Assembly (NCBI RefSeq): GCF_001424945.1
Contig: NZ_LMCW01000024.1
Coordinates: 1 to 52,641 of the forward strand
Source of the DNA: Rhizobium sp. Root1203
Lineage (GTDB): Bacteria; Pseudomonadota; Alphaproteobacteria; Rhizobiales; Rhizobiaceae
Direction: 5' to 3'
DNA length: 52,641 nucleotides
Made by a program: the position numbers and the translations under genes. The notes beneath the pieces were generated by a model. That model was not told the DNA's origin and made no database searches. It worked only from the letters and a program-made list of their open reading frames with translations. Positions 34,157 to 43,269 of the stretch are shown here, one piece after another; position 1 is the stretch's first letter, and each line of letters begins with the position of its first letter.

Positions 34157-35647
34157 TCAAGCTGCGTGGCGTTTAAGGGCGGCGATACGGCGCGCACCGA
34201 GAATAGCCAGGGCCACGGAAAACAGCGTCGGATTTGTCGCGGTCATCGTCGGGATGATGCCATTGCCGGCGACATAGAGATTGTCGAAGCACCAGACCCG
34301 GCTGTCCCGATCGCAGACGCTTGACCCATCATCTTCGGCGCCCATGCGCATCGTGCCTTGATAATGCAGCGAACTGCCGACAGGCAGAACGCTGGTTTCA
34401 AACCCATCCGCCGGGCGTCCGATCGTCTTGGCAATTCGCATAGCCAGTTCCTTGCCCTGCTCAAGCCGTTCGAGATCGTCGGGCGTCTTGTGCGCCTTGA
34501 TGGAGATCGATGGCAACCCAAGCCAATCTTTCTTGCTTTCGTCGAAGAGAACACGATTGTCCGGTATGACATCGGACGCGCAGAACACGCCAATAAAGAC
34601 AGGCTGGCCGTTGAATGTTGCGGAGAAAGGCAGTGTATGGGCGCTGGTCGGGGCTATGGTCACCGAAAATGGCCAATCATCGGCACGGGGAATCCAGCTC
34701 ATTGATTCCATCGGCTTATCGGTGTCCATTTCGATGAGCTTGGTCACCTGGTAGTGGTCGTTGATATATCGACCAAGGGCGTCCGGACGGATACCTGACG
34801 CGTAAAGCAATTGTGGGGAATGCAGCGAGTCGGCGGCGACGATCACTGTGCCTGCCTCAACCTGCCAGACCGTATCGTCCTCCAATGAGACCAATTCGAC
34901 CCCGCTGGCCTTCCCCCCTTCGTGAAGAATTCGCCGGCACGCTGTCTTTGTTGCAATCCTAAACAGGTCTCTCGGCTCGTCAACCATCGGTCCGAGGATC
35001 ACATCCGTTCCGTGCCGCAAAAAGCCGCCCGGGATAGGCGTGCTCGCCAACGGCATGGGCCGGACACGGCGATCATGAGGCCGTCCAGAATTGAACAGAC
35101 CGGCCAACCGCTCGCGAACATTGTCGGCAATAGCGTCGCCCGGATGCAGATCCGCGTTGACCTTCAGCAGGGTTTCCGCGCGCCCGAGCGCTTCCGACAT
35201 CAGTTCAGGATGGATAAAGGGAACCAGCTCGGCTGCCGATGGCCTGGGGCACCCTGTCGTCCACTTCGTTCCCATGCCGCCGACGTTGGCAGCCGAAAAA
35301 CCCGCAAACAGGGTGTCGTCTTTCGTGTCGCCGTCGTTGGCCATGTACAAGCCCTGCCGGCGCAAAAGCGAAGCATCGAACCGACCGGCCCGCCGCTCAT
35401 CCCATTCAGCCCGCGTGATCGGCGCGTAGGGCGATGGCGTCGGGCCTTGCGCTTTGATTTCGGCTTCTGCGCGGGCCTGATCATCGAGGATGTTGTCGAG
35501 ATGAGCGCCGGTCTCAGACTTGATCTGGGGGCCGGCTTCCACCATCAGAATCCGCGCCTCCGGCCATTCGTCGCGTATGACCCTTGCATAGGCTGCCCCT
35601 GTCGGGCCGCTTCCTATGATGACGACATCGGCAGACTTCTCGGACAT
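34157..35647 (-). CDS. GMC-family FAD-dependent oxidoreductase (glycoside/pyranose oxidase-like)
   Basis: A 496-residue flavoprotein. FAD-binding GSGPTGAAYARV follows the first strand (residues about 11-22) and VEAGPQ is the second ADP-binding strand. The C-terminal end has LHYQGTMRMG and GNGIIPTMTATNPTLFSVALA, which carry the conserved His/Asn pair of GMC enzymes. By eye it is nearer the pyranose oxidase/glucoside 3-dehydrogenase branch than choline dehydrogenase. No signal peptide. Transcribed away from the TIM-barrel gene at 35777 and followed by the Gfo/Idh/MocA gene. In known pathways such an enzyme makes 3-keto-glycosides that are then cleaved or rearranged by TIM-barrel and Gfo/Idh/MocA enzymes. 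Confidence 0.87.
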   Translation of the reverse strand: MSEKSADVVIIGSGPTGAAYARVIRDEWPEARILMVEAGPQIKSETGAHLDNILDDQARAEAEIKAQGPTPSPYAPITRAEWDERRAGRFDASLLRRQGLYMANDGDTKDDTLFAGFSAANVGGMGTKWTTGCPRPSAAELVPFIHPELMSEALGRAETLLKVNADLHPGDAIADNVRERLAGLFNSGRPHDRRVRPMPLASTPIPGGFLRHGTDVILGPMVDEPRDLFRIATKTACRRILHEGGKASGVELVSLEDDTVWQVEAGTVIVAADSLHSPQLLYASGIRPDALGRYINDHYQVTKLIEMDTDKPMESMSWIPRADDWPFSVTIAPTSAHTLPFSATFNGQPVFIGVFCASDVIPDNRVLFDESKKDWLGLPSISIKAHKTPDDLERLEQGKELAMRIAKTIGRPADGFETSVLPVGSSLHYQGTMRMGAEDDGSSVCDRDSRVWCFDNLYVAGNGIIPTMTATNPTLFSVALAILGARRIAALKRHAA

Positions 35648-35707
35648 TGCGGCTGGTCTCCAAACGCTTCATCTCTTTGATAACAAAGAAAGATGTATCG
35701 AAGCGAT

Positions 35708-35727
35708 TGTCAATCACGATGTTGACA
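35708..35727. promoter_or_regulatory. Inverted repeat in the GMC/TIM-barrel divergent gap
   Basis: TGTCAA (35708-35713) and TTGACA (35722-35727) with an 8-base spacer, in the 129-bp gap between divergent genes. Each arm reads TTGACA outward on one strand, so it could be a pair of divergent -35 boxes, a regulator site, or both. No matching -10 is obvious. Confidence 0.35.
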
Positions 35728-35776
35728 GTCTCAACCATGTTCTCGATGCTGGCCTCACAGACATTGAGGAGTCCCC

Positions 35777-36661
35777 ATGAAAATCGGCCTGAGTTCCTAC
35801 AGTTTTCGCCCTCTGATGCTTGATGGCGCCATGCAGATCGAGGATCTGTTCACCTGGATCAGGGACCATGGCGGCGAGCATCTCGAGCTTGCGACGCTAT
35901 CGATCGCGCCGCCCGGAGAGGATATGAATTACGAGCTTGGCGCTGATCAGGAAGGCCTCGCGCGTCTGCGCGCAGCGTCCCGCCAGACCGGCATTCCCCT
36001 GTCGGGCATTTGTATCGCCGCCAACTTCATCGATTCCGATGCCCGCCGCCCGCAAATCGAGCGGGTCAAGCGCTACGTCGAACTCTGCGACCGCCTCGAT
36101 GTGCGCTTTCTTCGCCACGATGTCGTGCCCTGGTCCTTGCGGGCGACTGAGACATCGGAGTTCGAGAAGGCTTTCCCCATCATCGCCGAGGCGTGCCACG
36201 AGATCGCGGTGCAGGCCGAACGCTTGGGTGTTACGGCGAGCGTGGAGGATCACGGGTTCTTCATGAATTCCAGCGAACGCATCAAGCGCCTGATTCATGC
36301 CGTTGACCTTCCAAGCTTTAAGATGACGCTCGATGTCGGCAATTTTCTATGCGTGGACGAAGACCCACTGATGGGAACGAGAGCAGCGATCAAACATGCG
36401 AGCTTTGTCCATTTGAAGGATTTCTACATCCGCCGGACCAAGCCGGGTCCGGGGTGGCTTGAGACGCTCGGCGGCCAGCATATTCGGGGCTCGGTGTTCG
36501 GCTTTGGCGACATGCCGGTCACGGAGATACTCAAGAGCGTGGTCGAATCCGGCTATGACGGGTTCGTATCGCTCGAATACGAGGGCAATGAACCGACCTT
36601 GTTGGGCTGCGAAACCGGCCTTGCGAACGCGCGCCGGCTGTTTGCCGAACTCGCCAGCTGA
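35777..36661 (+). CDS. Sugar phosphate isomerase/epimerase-like TIM barrel
   Basis: A 294-residue xylose-isomerase-like barrel. KIGLSSYSFRPLM opens the barrel; Glu in EHLELATLSI, ISGICIAANF-type strand (here LSGICIAANF), VRFLRHDVVPW, VTASVEDHGFFM (metal Glu), FKMTLDVGNFL (metal Asp), ASFVHLKDFYIR (metal His region) and VSLEYEGNEPTL at the end give the usual metal site. Divergent from the GMC gene and convergent with the next isomerase gene. It is likely to act on the keto-sugar or glycoside made by the GMC enzyme; exact chemistry unknown. GAGGAG lies just upstream of the ATG. Confidence 0.82.
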   Translation: MKIGLSSYSFRPLMLDGAMQIEDLFTWIRDHGGEHLELATLSIAPPGEDMNYELGADQEGLARLRAASRQTGIPLSGICIAANFIDSDARRPQIERVKRYVELCDRLDVRFLRHDVVPWSLRATETSEFEKAFPIIAEACHEIAVQAERLGVTASVEDHGFFMNSSERIKRLIHAVDLPSFKMTLDVGNFLCVDEDPLMGTRAAIKHASFVHLKDFYIRRTKPGPGWLETLGGQHIRGSVFGFGDMPVTEILKSVVESGYDGFVSLEYEGNEPTLLGCETGLANARRLFAELAS

Positions 36662-36671
36662 CACCGTATGG

Positions 36672-36709
36672 CGATCGTATCGTATCGTCACGCCGCGACG
36701 ATACGATCG
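36672..36709. terminator. Strong hairpin between convergent isomerase genes
   Basis: CGATCGTATCGT (36672-36683) is perfectly complementary to ACGATACGATCG (36698-36709). A shifted pairing, ATCGTATCGTC with GACGATACGAT, leaves only a 7-base loop. It is 11 bp past the plus-strand stop (36661) and overlaps the last codons of the minus-strand gene, so it could end both transcripts. Confidence 0.5.
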
Positions 36710-37551
36710 ACGCGTTCCTTGATGGCCGCCAGTCTCTTTCGGTCACCGCCAGGCACCTCGACCGAGGCCCAGCCCGAATAGCCGATCTCCGACAGGGCCT
36801 GATTGACCGCCGGCCAATCGCAGTCGCCATCGCCCAACTCCACATCGAACCCTTTCCATGGTCCTTGTGAATTCATCTTGCCCAGGCTGAATTCCTTGAC
36901 GTCGATCTTGAGGATGCGCTCACCGAGCGCCTCGATCCAGTCTGTCGGCCTTCCGTAACGCAGCACGTTGCCGACGTCGAAATACCATCCGACCAGGGGA
37001 TGGTCACACGCGTCGACGAAACGGGCCGCCTCCAGCGGGCTTATAAGGAAATCGTTCCAGACGTTTTCCAACGCGATTGAAACACCCGTCTCCTCCGCAT
37101 GGGGGAGCATCTTCGCAATCTCTTCGAGTGACCGGTCATAGGCCGCCTTGTAACTCGTGCCGTCTCGGACCACACCCGGGACGAGCAATACCGTATCGGC
37201 GCCATAGAGCTTGGCATCGTGAAGCGCAGTTATCATGGATGCAACACATGCCTGGCGGGTTGCAGGATCGCTATCCGTCAACGGGCTTTTCCAGTGCACT
37301 GAATTCACCACGCCCGGGATGGCGAGGCCTGTCTTTTCGCGAGCATTCAAGATCTCGTCGACGGGAAGTTCATTTGGAGAGTCGAGCTCGACGCCATCGA
37401 AGCCGAGATCCCGCACGATCTGAAATTTCTCCAGGATCGACAGCCGATCCTCCTCGATCATCGTCCACTTCAGACTGACCTTTGCGATGGGACGCGGGAC
37501 ATGCGCTTTGACTGAGGTTGAAAGTGCCGGGGAGGATGTGAGATCGGTCAT
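36688..37551 (-). CDS. Sugar phosphate isomerase/epimerase-like TIM barrel
   Basis: A 287-residue protein with barrel motifs VRDLGFDGVELDSPNEL, LAIPGVVNSVHWKSPL, ADTVLLVPGVV, VSIALENVWNDFLISP (metal Glu), VGWYFDVGNVLRYG (metal Asp), ILKIDVKEFSL and GWASVEVPGGD. This resembles hydroxypyruvate isomerase/tagatose-epimerase-like proteins found in inositol and glycoside loci. ATG 37551 is chosen; an upstream ATG (37644) would add 31 residues of unlikely composition. A LacI-type regulator remnant lies immediately upstream on the same strand, suggesting it was once controlled by that protein. Confidence 0.82.
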   Translation of the reverse strand: MTDLTSSPALSTSVKAHVPRPIAKVSLKWTMIEEDRLSILEKFQIVRDLGFDGVELDSPNELPVDEILNAREKTGLAIPGVVNSVHWKSPLTDSDPATRQACVASMITALHDAKLYGADTVLLVPGVVRDGTSYKAAYDRSLEEIAKMLPHAEETGVSIALENVWNDFLISPLEAARFVDACDHPLVGWYFDVGNVLRYGRPTDWIEALGERILKIDVKEFSLGKMNSQGPWKGFDVELGDGDCDWPAVNQALSEIGYSGWASVEVPGGDRKRLAAIKERVDRIVAA

Positions 37552-37640
37552 GCGTTTCTCGGGAGCTTGCGATTTGGATTTCTTCGCCGGCAATATGGCA
37601 GCGAACCCTCGACCCATCAACGCCTTGTTTTCACGATGGT

Positions 37641-37850
37641 TCACCGATCAGACTGGCTGCACGGGCCGGCCGAACGTCCTTCGATAATACGCGAGGCGAT
37701 ATTGATGCGGCGGGCCGGATTGCCTGGTTGCCGCGGATGCTCGATACGCTCGAGCAGGAGGCGCAGGCCTACTGCGCCACATTCCTGGCCTTCCATGTGC
37801 GCACAGCCGCAAGTGACGGTGAGATCTGGGTGGCCGACGCGACAGCGGCG
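37641..37850 (-). pseudogene. C-terminal remnant of a LacI-family regulator
   Basis: One minus-strand frame ending at TGA 37641 reads HPDLTVTCGCAHMEGQECGA and then LRLLLERIEHPRQPGNPARR followed by INIASRIIEGRSAGP. This is the end of LacI/GalR proteins (LTTV..., xxLLLERI..P..P, xLxxRxIxRxS). There is no start codon and no DNA-binding domain; upstream the sequence changes to another family. It is adjacent to the isomerase gene at 37551. Confidence 0.6.
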
Positions 37851-37985
37851 GCAATATCGCTACCCCGGCGAATACCGCTATCGAAGACGATGGGAACGTC
37901 ATCGCCAACTGCGTCACGCGCCGCCCTTCGACGCGGCGTCCACAGGACGTTGCAGCTGTTGCGGCGCGAGTTCTGGACGACACTC
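37841..37985 (-). pseudogene. Remnant of an FMN-dependent alpha-hydroxy-acid dehydrogenase
   Basis: The frame at about 37985-37841 contains DAVGDDVPIVFDSGIRRGSD then IAAAVA. DSGIRRGxD is the phosphate-binding signature of the lactate/glycolate oxidase family (LldD, Lox). Neither end is present and the match stops where the LacI-type remnant begins, so a deletion probably joined the two genes. Upstream the frame shows no clear continuation. Confidence 0.6.
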
Positions 37986-38776
37986 GGACATCGTGGGTGT
38001 TCATCTGTGGCGGACGTCTTCGCGTGTCCTCGCCTAAACGGCGACCCAATGAGGTGGTCGATCAGCGCAAGCGGCAACGTTTCTGGCGGGGGGTCAAGCG
38101 CCAGACTTCGCTGGTATTTGAACCTGCATTTCGCGACGGGATTGTGTCTCGGATTTGGCATACCGTCTCGAAGCTTCGTTTGCACCAGAAGACGCCCTTG
38201 ATGAGGCTCGGAGCGCCGACCCGAGTGCCCACCTAGAGCCACCCCGATCTTTTGAACCGAAAGTGTAGGACGACAATCATTCAAACAGTCTTCAGTGCAT
38301 TGAAGGAGCTGGAGCGGGGCGACGATGTCATCCTACTCGGACCTTTACCTCGAAAGGCCGCAGAGACAATCGCCGCTGAGTTAAGATCGGTGGTGCCGGA
38401 TCCTCGGCTCACACCAGCGGATACGACTGCTGATCCTTCATGCGATCGCAAAGAAGTCATTTTTTGACTGGGGTTATGAGCGGAGGGGAAGGATCGAGCA
38501 GCGAGCATGATCGAAATGAGACCACAATCCCTGTGATCTGACCTGACAGACGCTGCGCTCACATCGGCTCGAGCGCGGGTACGCCGCTTTGGCTTTACGA
38601 GGAAGAGCCGATACGGGAACAGGTCAGGCAAGTCCGCAAGCCCGGCCATCGTTGCACGTCGCTTGACGATATCGTTGACCGATTTGGGCTCGTCAGCGGC
38701 TCGGGGTGAGACGTCGGTCTGGGCTATCACTTCAAATGGATCCATTGGCGGTCGCATGGGATCAGGTGCAGGGCAA
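37986..38776. other. Uncertain stretch, probably decayed DNA
   Basis: A plus-strand frame from TTG 38252 to 38467 contains the protein-like ALKELERGDDVILLGPLPRK and AAETIAAELRSVV but has a poor start. A minus-strand frame from 38748 downward (MDPFEVIAQTDVSPRAADEP) is opposite to it in part. I recognise neither. No RNA or repeat seen. Confidence 0.3.
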
Positions 38777-39103
38777 CTAGGCAAATACGGCAACACAGAC
38801 GGCCGTCCAGATTAAGGCCGTCCCCAGTGCCATCGCTCGCCTGGCGTCGACGACTTTGTCTGCATCCTCCTCAGCTACAGGTGTGGTCACAATCCAAGGC
38901 ACGGAACCCAGTGCTGCAAATCCGATGATAGCTACAACCATCACAAGATAGTCGATTGAATGCCAGCGCCCTTGTTCATACACTCCCCAGTAACCGAGAA
39001 GCGCCATTCCCACTGCAAACATGGTGGCGGACGCAGAGCAAAGCCCTGTAACGGACCCGGTCGGTGCACGCGTGTTGCTTTTTCCACGTGTTTGCAAGTT
39101 CAT
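38777..39103 (-). CDS. Small inner-membrane protein, three predicted spans
   Basis: A 108-residue protein with a short polar N-terminus and three hydrophobic stretches: ATMFAVGMALLGYWGVY, LVMVVAIIGFAALGSVPWIV and ALGTALIWTAVCVAVFA, separated by a charged loop AEEDADKVVDARR. The composition is typical of a real small membrane protein. The ribosome binding site is weak (GGATAT). It is divergent from the cyclase gene at 39385. Family not recognised. Confidence 0.5.
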   Translation of the reverse strand: MNLQTRGKSNTRAPTGSVTGLCSASATMFAVGMALLGYWGVYEQGRWHSIDYLVMVVAIIGFAALGSVPWIVTTPVAEEDADKVVDARRAMALGTALIWTAVCVAVFA

Positions 39104-39384
39104 GACGCGATATCCATGACGGTTGGTTGTCTCCTTGCAAATATGTCAGGAATTGAGCGCGGCGAAGCGCTGGTGATTCTTTGGGACGGCCGCGAAAACC
39201 CCCGCCTCGGTGTAGGATGGACACCCATCCGCAAAGATGTCAGGGGGGCGTGGGCGCTAAGCGTATCGCGAAGCGCGCTACACTCAGATCGTATCGGCTG
39301 GACACATCCAGGTTTCCGGAATAGGACTAGAATAAGCCACCCGGCAGACGCCTGAGCCAGCGTGGAACGCGCAAGGCACAAAAT

Positions 39385-41571
39385 ATGGAGCGACGGCTTA
39401 CCGCGATCCTCGCCGCTGACGTAGTCGGCTACAGCAACCTCATGGGAAACGAGGAGGTTGACACGCTGGAACGGCTAAAGTTCTGCCGCCGCGAGCTGTT
39501 CGACCCTGCCGTGGCGGAGTTCCGCGGCCACATCATAAAACTCATGGGTGACGGTGCCCTGGTCGAGTTTGCCAGCGTGGTCGATGCAGTGCAGTGCGCC
39601 GCGGCGATCCAACGGAGGATGGCGGGACACGATCCGGCTATCCCGGAAGCACGGAAGATCCGCTTCCGCATCGGTGTGAACTTGGGCGACGTTATCGTCG
39701 AGGACGGCGATATCTATGGTGATGGCGTCAACGTCGCCGCGCGGCTGGAAGGCTTGGCTGAGCCCGGTGGTATTTGTATATCGGGCACCGCCTTCGATCA
39801 CGTGCTTCACAAGGCCGATGTGGGGTTCACGAGCCTTGGCGAGAAGCGGCTCAAGAACATTCCCGATCCTGTTCGCGTCTACCGCATTTTGCTGGATTCC
39901 AGCAAGGCGAGTGAGGTTGCCCGAAGGTCCCGTCGACCGATCGCCCGCACCGTGATCTTGCCGGCGATCGGGATTGCGGCGCTGTTGATTGCCCTGCTCG
40001 CAACCGCTGTGTTGACATTCGATTGGCGTGCCCCCCTGGCGCCAAGCCGGACGTCGGTCGCGATCCTGCCGTTCGCCAACCTGAGCGGCGATCCAAAGCA
40101 TGACTACATCTCTGATGGCATCACCGAAGATCTTATCACCGACCTTGCCAAGCTTGCCGGCGTCGATGTCATCGCCCGGGATTCCGTCTTCGCGTATAAG
40201 GGCAAGCCTGTCGTGCTGGCGGATGCAGCGCACGAACTCCGCGTGCGCTACTTGGTCGAGGGCAGCGTTCAGCAGTCCGGGGAACAGCTTCGCATCAATG
40301 CGCAGCTCATCGACATGACGAGTGGCAAGAGCGTCTGGGCTGACCGCTTCGACCGCCATGTAGCTGACGTGTTCGCCATTCAGGACGACCTGCGGCGAGA
40401 GTTGGTGAGCGCGCTCGGACTAAAGCCTTCGGCGACGGAAGCCAAACGACTGTCGCGTGCGCCGACGGCCAATCTTGAGGCCTACGACTATTTTCTGCGT
40501 GGTGAGCAGACAGCGCGCACCGGTGAGCGCGACGGGTTGCAACAGGCGCTGGCGTTCTATGGCAAGGCAGAAGAGCTCGACCCCACCTTCGCCGAGGCCT
40601 TTGCTTTTGATGCGCGCACAACCGTCAATATCTGGCGCGCTAACTTTAACGGCATCATTCAGAGCGCTCCCGCACGAAAGAGAGCGTATGAGAAGGCAAG
40701 CGTTGCCTTGAAGCTCGATCCGGACCTCGCATCGCCTTACGCCATACTTGGCATCATGCAGGTCGTGGATCGCCGCTACGAGGAAGCGATCGCCTCGGCG
40801 GAGCGCGCCGTCGCGCTCGGCCCGGGCGATGTGGCCGCACAGATCGCACTGGGCTACGTTCAGCTGTTCGCAAGCAATCACGCAGAGGCGGGCGTGGCCG
40901 TCGAAACGGCGTTGAGGCTCGACCCTAGTCTATCGCCCGTCGACCGGGAAATCGCCGGCCTCGTCTTTCTGCTGAAAGGTGACACCGCCGGTGCCGTCGA
41001 AACCCTCGAACGCACACGTGACGACGCGCCGGCGGTCAGCGAGTTCTGGATAATGCTCGCTGCGGCCTATGCACGCGCCAATCGCCTCCCGGATGCGCGC
41101 GCCGCACTCGCTGGCGGCTTACAGCTTGTAGCCGGCTCTGAATCCAATCAACGGTCTTTGTCGGATTGGCGGATCGCCTTTGCGCATTTTCGTAACGCCC
41201 AGGATCTGGCGCTCATCATTGACGCCCTGCGGGAGGCGGGCTTGCCAGAGTGGCCGTTTGGATTCACCGCTGACGAAAGGGACCGGGTCAACGGCGCTGC
41301 CTTAGCGTCCCTCGTTCTCGGCCACACGTTGAAGGGCCAGCTCGAACCCGGCGGTCAACCGGCGATCCTGCAGATCGGACAAGATGGAAACGCGGCATTT
41401 CGCTCCGTGACCCGAATGTACACCGCGAAACTGTATGTCGATCAGGACCTCTTGTGCGAACAGAGCGAGAATCTCTTCGGGCGGCCCGATTGCGGTCCCG
41501 TTTACAAACTTAGTGGAGGCTATACCTACGTCAACTCAGGCACCATCTTCCACTTCACTGTAATCGACTAA
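39385..41571 (+). CDS. Class III adenylate cyclase with membrane span, TolB-like and TPR domains
   Basis: A 728-residue protein. Residues 1-168: class III cyclase catalytic domain with metal ligands Asp12 and Asp56 (in KLMGDG), adenine-selecting Lys52/Asp109 pattern, and Asn116/Arg120 in VNVAAR, all consistent with active cAMP synthesis. Residues about 190-212 form one membrane span preceded by RRSRR, which predicts a cytoplasmic N-terminus. After the span come a TolB/FlgO-like alpha/beta domain (SVAILPFANLSGDP, residues 224-350), TPR-like repeats (about 365-600) and a terminal domain with a conserved Cys pair (LLCEQS and DCGPVYK), predicted periplasmic. It converges on the YHS gene with a 12-bp gap. 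A paralogue lies in mirror position at 46331. Confidence 0.9.
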   Translation: MERRLTAILAADVVGYSNLMGNEEVDTLERLKFCRRELFDPAVAEFRGHIIKLMGDGALVEFASVVDAVQCAAAIQRRMAGHDPAIPEARKIRFRIGVNLGDVIVEDGDIYGDGVNVAARLEGLAEPGGICISGTAFDHVLHKADVGFTSLGEKRLKNIPDPVRVYRILLDSSKASEVARRSRRPIARTVILPAIGIAALLIALLATAVLTFDWRAPLAPSRTSVAILPFANLSGDPKHDYISDGITEDLITDLAKLAGVDVIARDSVFAYKGKPVVLADAAHELRVRYLVEGSVQQSGEQLRINAQLIDMTSGKSVWADRFDRHVADVFAIQDDLRRELVSALGLKPSATEAKRLSRAPTANLEAYDYFLRGEQTARTGERDGLQQALAFYGKAEELDPTFAEAFAFDARTTVNIWRANFNGIIQSAPARKRAYEKASVALKLDPDLASPYAILGIMQVVDRRYEEAIASAERAVALGPGDVAAQIALGYVQLFASNHAEAGVAVETALRLDPSLSPVDREIAGLVFLLKGDTAGAVETLERTRDDAPAVSEFWIMLAAAYARANRLPDARAALAGGLQLVAGSESNQRSLSDWRIAFAHFRNAQDLALIIDALREAGLPEWPFGFTADERDRVNGAALASLVLGHTLKGQLEPGGQPAILQIGQDGNAAFRSVTRMYTAKLYVDQDLLCEQSENLFGRPDCGPVYKLSGGYTYVNSGTIFHFTVID

Positions 41572-41583
41572 AGAGCGTGCGCC

Positions 41584-42099
41584 TCACCGAAAATCATTCT
41601 TCGCTAGTTCAGCCTGCTTTTTCGGCCAGTTCGCTTCGGCCTTCGGCACGGCTTCGCTGGAATGCGCCGCAAAATCCTGCGTATCCACTTTATCATATGT
41701 AAGATAAAGCTTGCCGTCGATGATTGCGAATGCTTCCGGGTCAATATTGACGGTGACGGAGCCGGAGCCTGCGACCTCCGCAGCGCAATAACCGCCATAC
41801 TGAGGCGCGTATTTCAATGGATTATTCTTGAACAATTCGCGGTGCTCGTCGCTGGCAAAATACCAGGGCGCTCCCAGCCAATCGTAGGAATATTTCTCTG
41901 ACCCTTTGACAGCGCGGTTATCCAGGAAGTAGGCGACAGGGTCGTAGCCATCGATGGCAACTCCACCGAAATAGCCAGTGTTGACTGTGCCGTCCGCCCG
42001 CGCCGGTACGGCACAGGCCAGCGCGACGGCCAAGAACGCGGCCCCCGTCACATGGTGCAGTCGATCTGCGTATTTGCGGTCCGAGACCTTATTGACCAT
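41584..42099 (-). CDS. Secreted YHS-domain protein
   Basis: A 171-residue protein with a signal peptide (FLAVALACAVPARA-DGT) and a YHS domain: VNTGYFGGVAIDGYDPVAYF near residues 39-58, FASDEHRELFKNNPLKYAPQ and GGYCA, which hold the Tyr, the Asp and the Cys typical of the family. YHS domains are often linked with metal or heme handling, but the function of this secreted class is not established. By hand count roughly two thirds of about 97 core residues equal those of the paralogue at 45814. Encoded 14 bp downstream of the ankyrin gene and convergent with the cyclase. Confidence 0.88.
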   Translation of the reverse strand: MVNKVSDRKYADRLHHVTGAAFLAVALACAVPARADGTVNTGYFGGVAIDGYDPVAYFLDNRAVKGSEKYSYDWLGAPWYFASDEHRELFKNNPLKYAPQYGGYCAAEVAGSGSVTVNIDPEAFAIIDGKLYLTYDKVDTQDFAAHSSEAVPKAEANWPKKQAELAKNDFR

Positions 42100-42113
42100 G
42101 ATCCGTCCTCCGA

Positions 42114-42722
42114 TCAGTCACTCATGCACTTTTGATACCACGCATCGCCGCCGAGAATATTTACGGGCGGGCAGGTTACGCCATGTTGCTTATAGAGGTG
42201 AACGATATCCGCGTTCCCTTTCCAGAGAGCGCGTGTGATCGGAAGGTAGCCATGAATTTCAGGGTGGCGCGGATCGGCTCCCTGCGCGATCAGCAACTTG
42301 GCGACGTCGGCATGATTTTCCTCTCCTGCCACCATAAGCGGCGTGACGCCCGCCTTGTTTTTTGCATCATCGAGCGGAGCACTTTTGGCGAGGAGCTGTC
42401 GTGCTATCGACGCGCTTCCGACATAGGCCGCTGCGTGCAACGGCGTGAAGCCGCCGGAGTTGCGCGCCTTCACGTCGGCCCCTTTGCTCAGCAGCAATTC
42501 GACCATGGAAGGTTGATTGGCCAGTGTTGCAACTATGAGTGGCGTCGCCTGATCAGCGGCCCGGCTGTCGACATTGGAGCCACTCGCCAAGGCCTGCGCA
42601 ACAGCCTGCGTATCGCCAGACGCCACCGCATCGAACAACGGTTGCCCCAATGCAACCGTGCTCGCCATAGCAAACCCAGCCATCAACAACGCCAGAAGCC
42701 ATCGCATTCGTGAAAGTAGCAT
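42114..42722 (-). CDS. Secreted ankyrin-repeat protein
   Basis: A 202-residue protein: signal peptide LLALLMAGFAMASTVALG, then about four ankyrin repeats (DQATPLIVATLANQPSMVEL, SGGFTPLHAAAYVGSASIAR, AGVTPLMVAGEENHADVAKL, HGYLPITRALWKGNADIVHL). The end carries two Cys (VTCPPV and WYQKCMSD), which may form a disulfide in the periplasm. ATG 42722 is favoured; the frame runs further upstream to 42914 without a signal for translation. First gene of the ankyrin-YHS operon; the same pair, same order, is at 45188-46326. Confidence 0.85.
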   Translation of the reverse strand: MLLSRMRWLLALLMAGFAMASTVALGQPLFDAVASGDTQAVAQALASGSNVDSRAADQATPLIVATLANQPSMVELLLSKGADVKARNSGGFTPLHAAAYVGSASIARQLLAKSAPLDDAKNKAGVTPLMVAGEENHADVAKLLIAQGADPRHPEIHGYLPITRALWKGNADIVHLYKQHGVTCPPVNILGGDAWYQKCMSD

Positions 42723-43269
42723 ACCCCAGGACTGCAGACCAGCTGGGACGGCTCGATTGAGCCCGAAGTGCTGATACTTGACCGAACCTTGCTGATCGGC
42801 TTCCGATGCAGTACGGACTTCCAAGGGTGTGAAATGGAAGATAGTATCTAGAATCGGGCCTTCCACGACGATGGCGAGTGAGCTTCCAGGTCCGAGGCGG
42901 AAGAACAGCTCCAATACCAGGGATGTCGAGCAAATTATTTCCCTGTAACCCAGTGAAACAATCCTTGTAACAAATTCTACGGTTTCCGCGGCGGGGTGAA
43001 CTATACTGACGTTTACCTTAAAAGCGGGTGTTCTATAGGTTTCTCATGGGCATCAAGTGTAGGGAACTGGGCCGAAAAGACTTCCTTGGCTGCGAACAAG
43101 TCAATAAGCGTTGCAGGAATAAAAGCGGTTCGCAAGAATTCGCGAAACCGGCACTTGTTTCCCAACTTTTGCGACGGTCACAAGGTCCGTTTCTGGCGCG
43201 TCACCGACGTGGTGACAGTCGCTCCGCTGGCGGTTATGTGTTCCATGGCGCTGTACCTAGGAGTGATTC
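42723..43269. other. Gap with no recognised gene
   Basis: 547 bp between the divergent ankyrin and VOC genes. Only short overlapping frames without motifs are present. It should contain the ankyrin-YHS promoter (minus strand), but no box was convincing. Confidence 0.4.

Noticed and set aside
39475..40359. Minus-strand frame of 294 codons
   Set aside because: Antisense to the first cyclase catalytic domain; no independent evidence.
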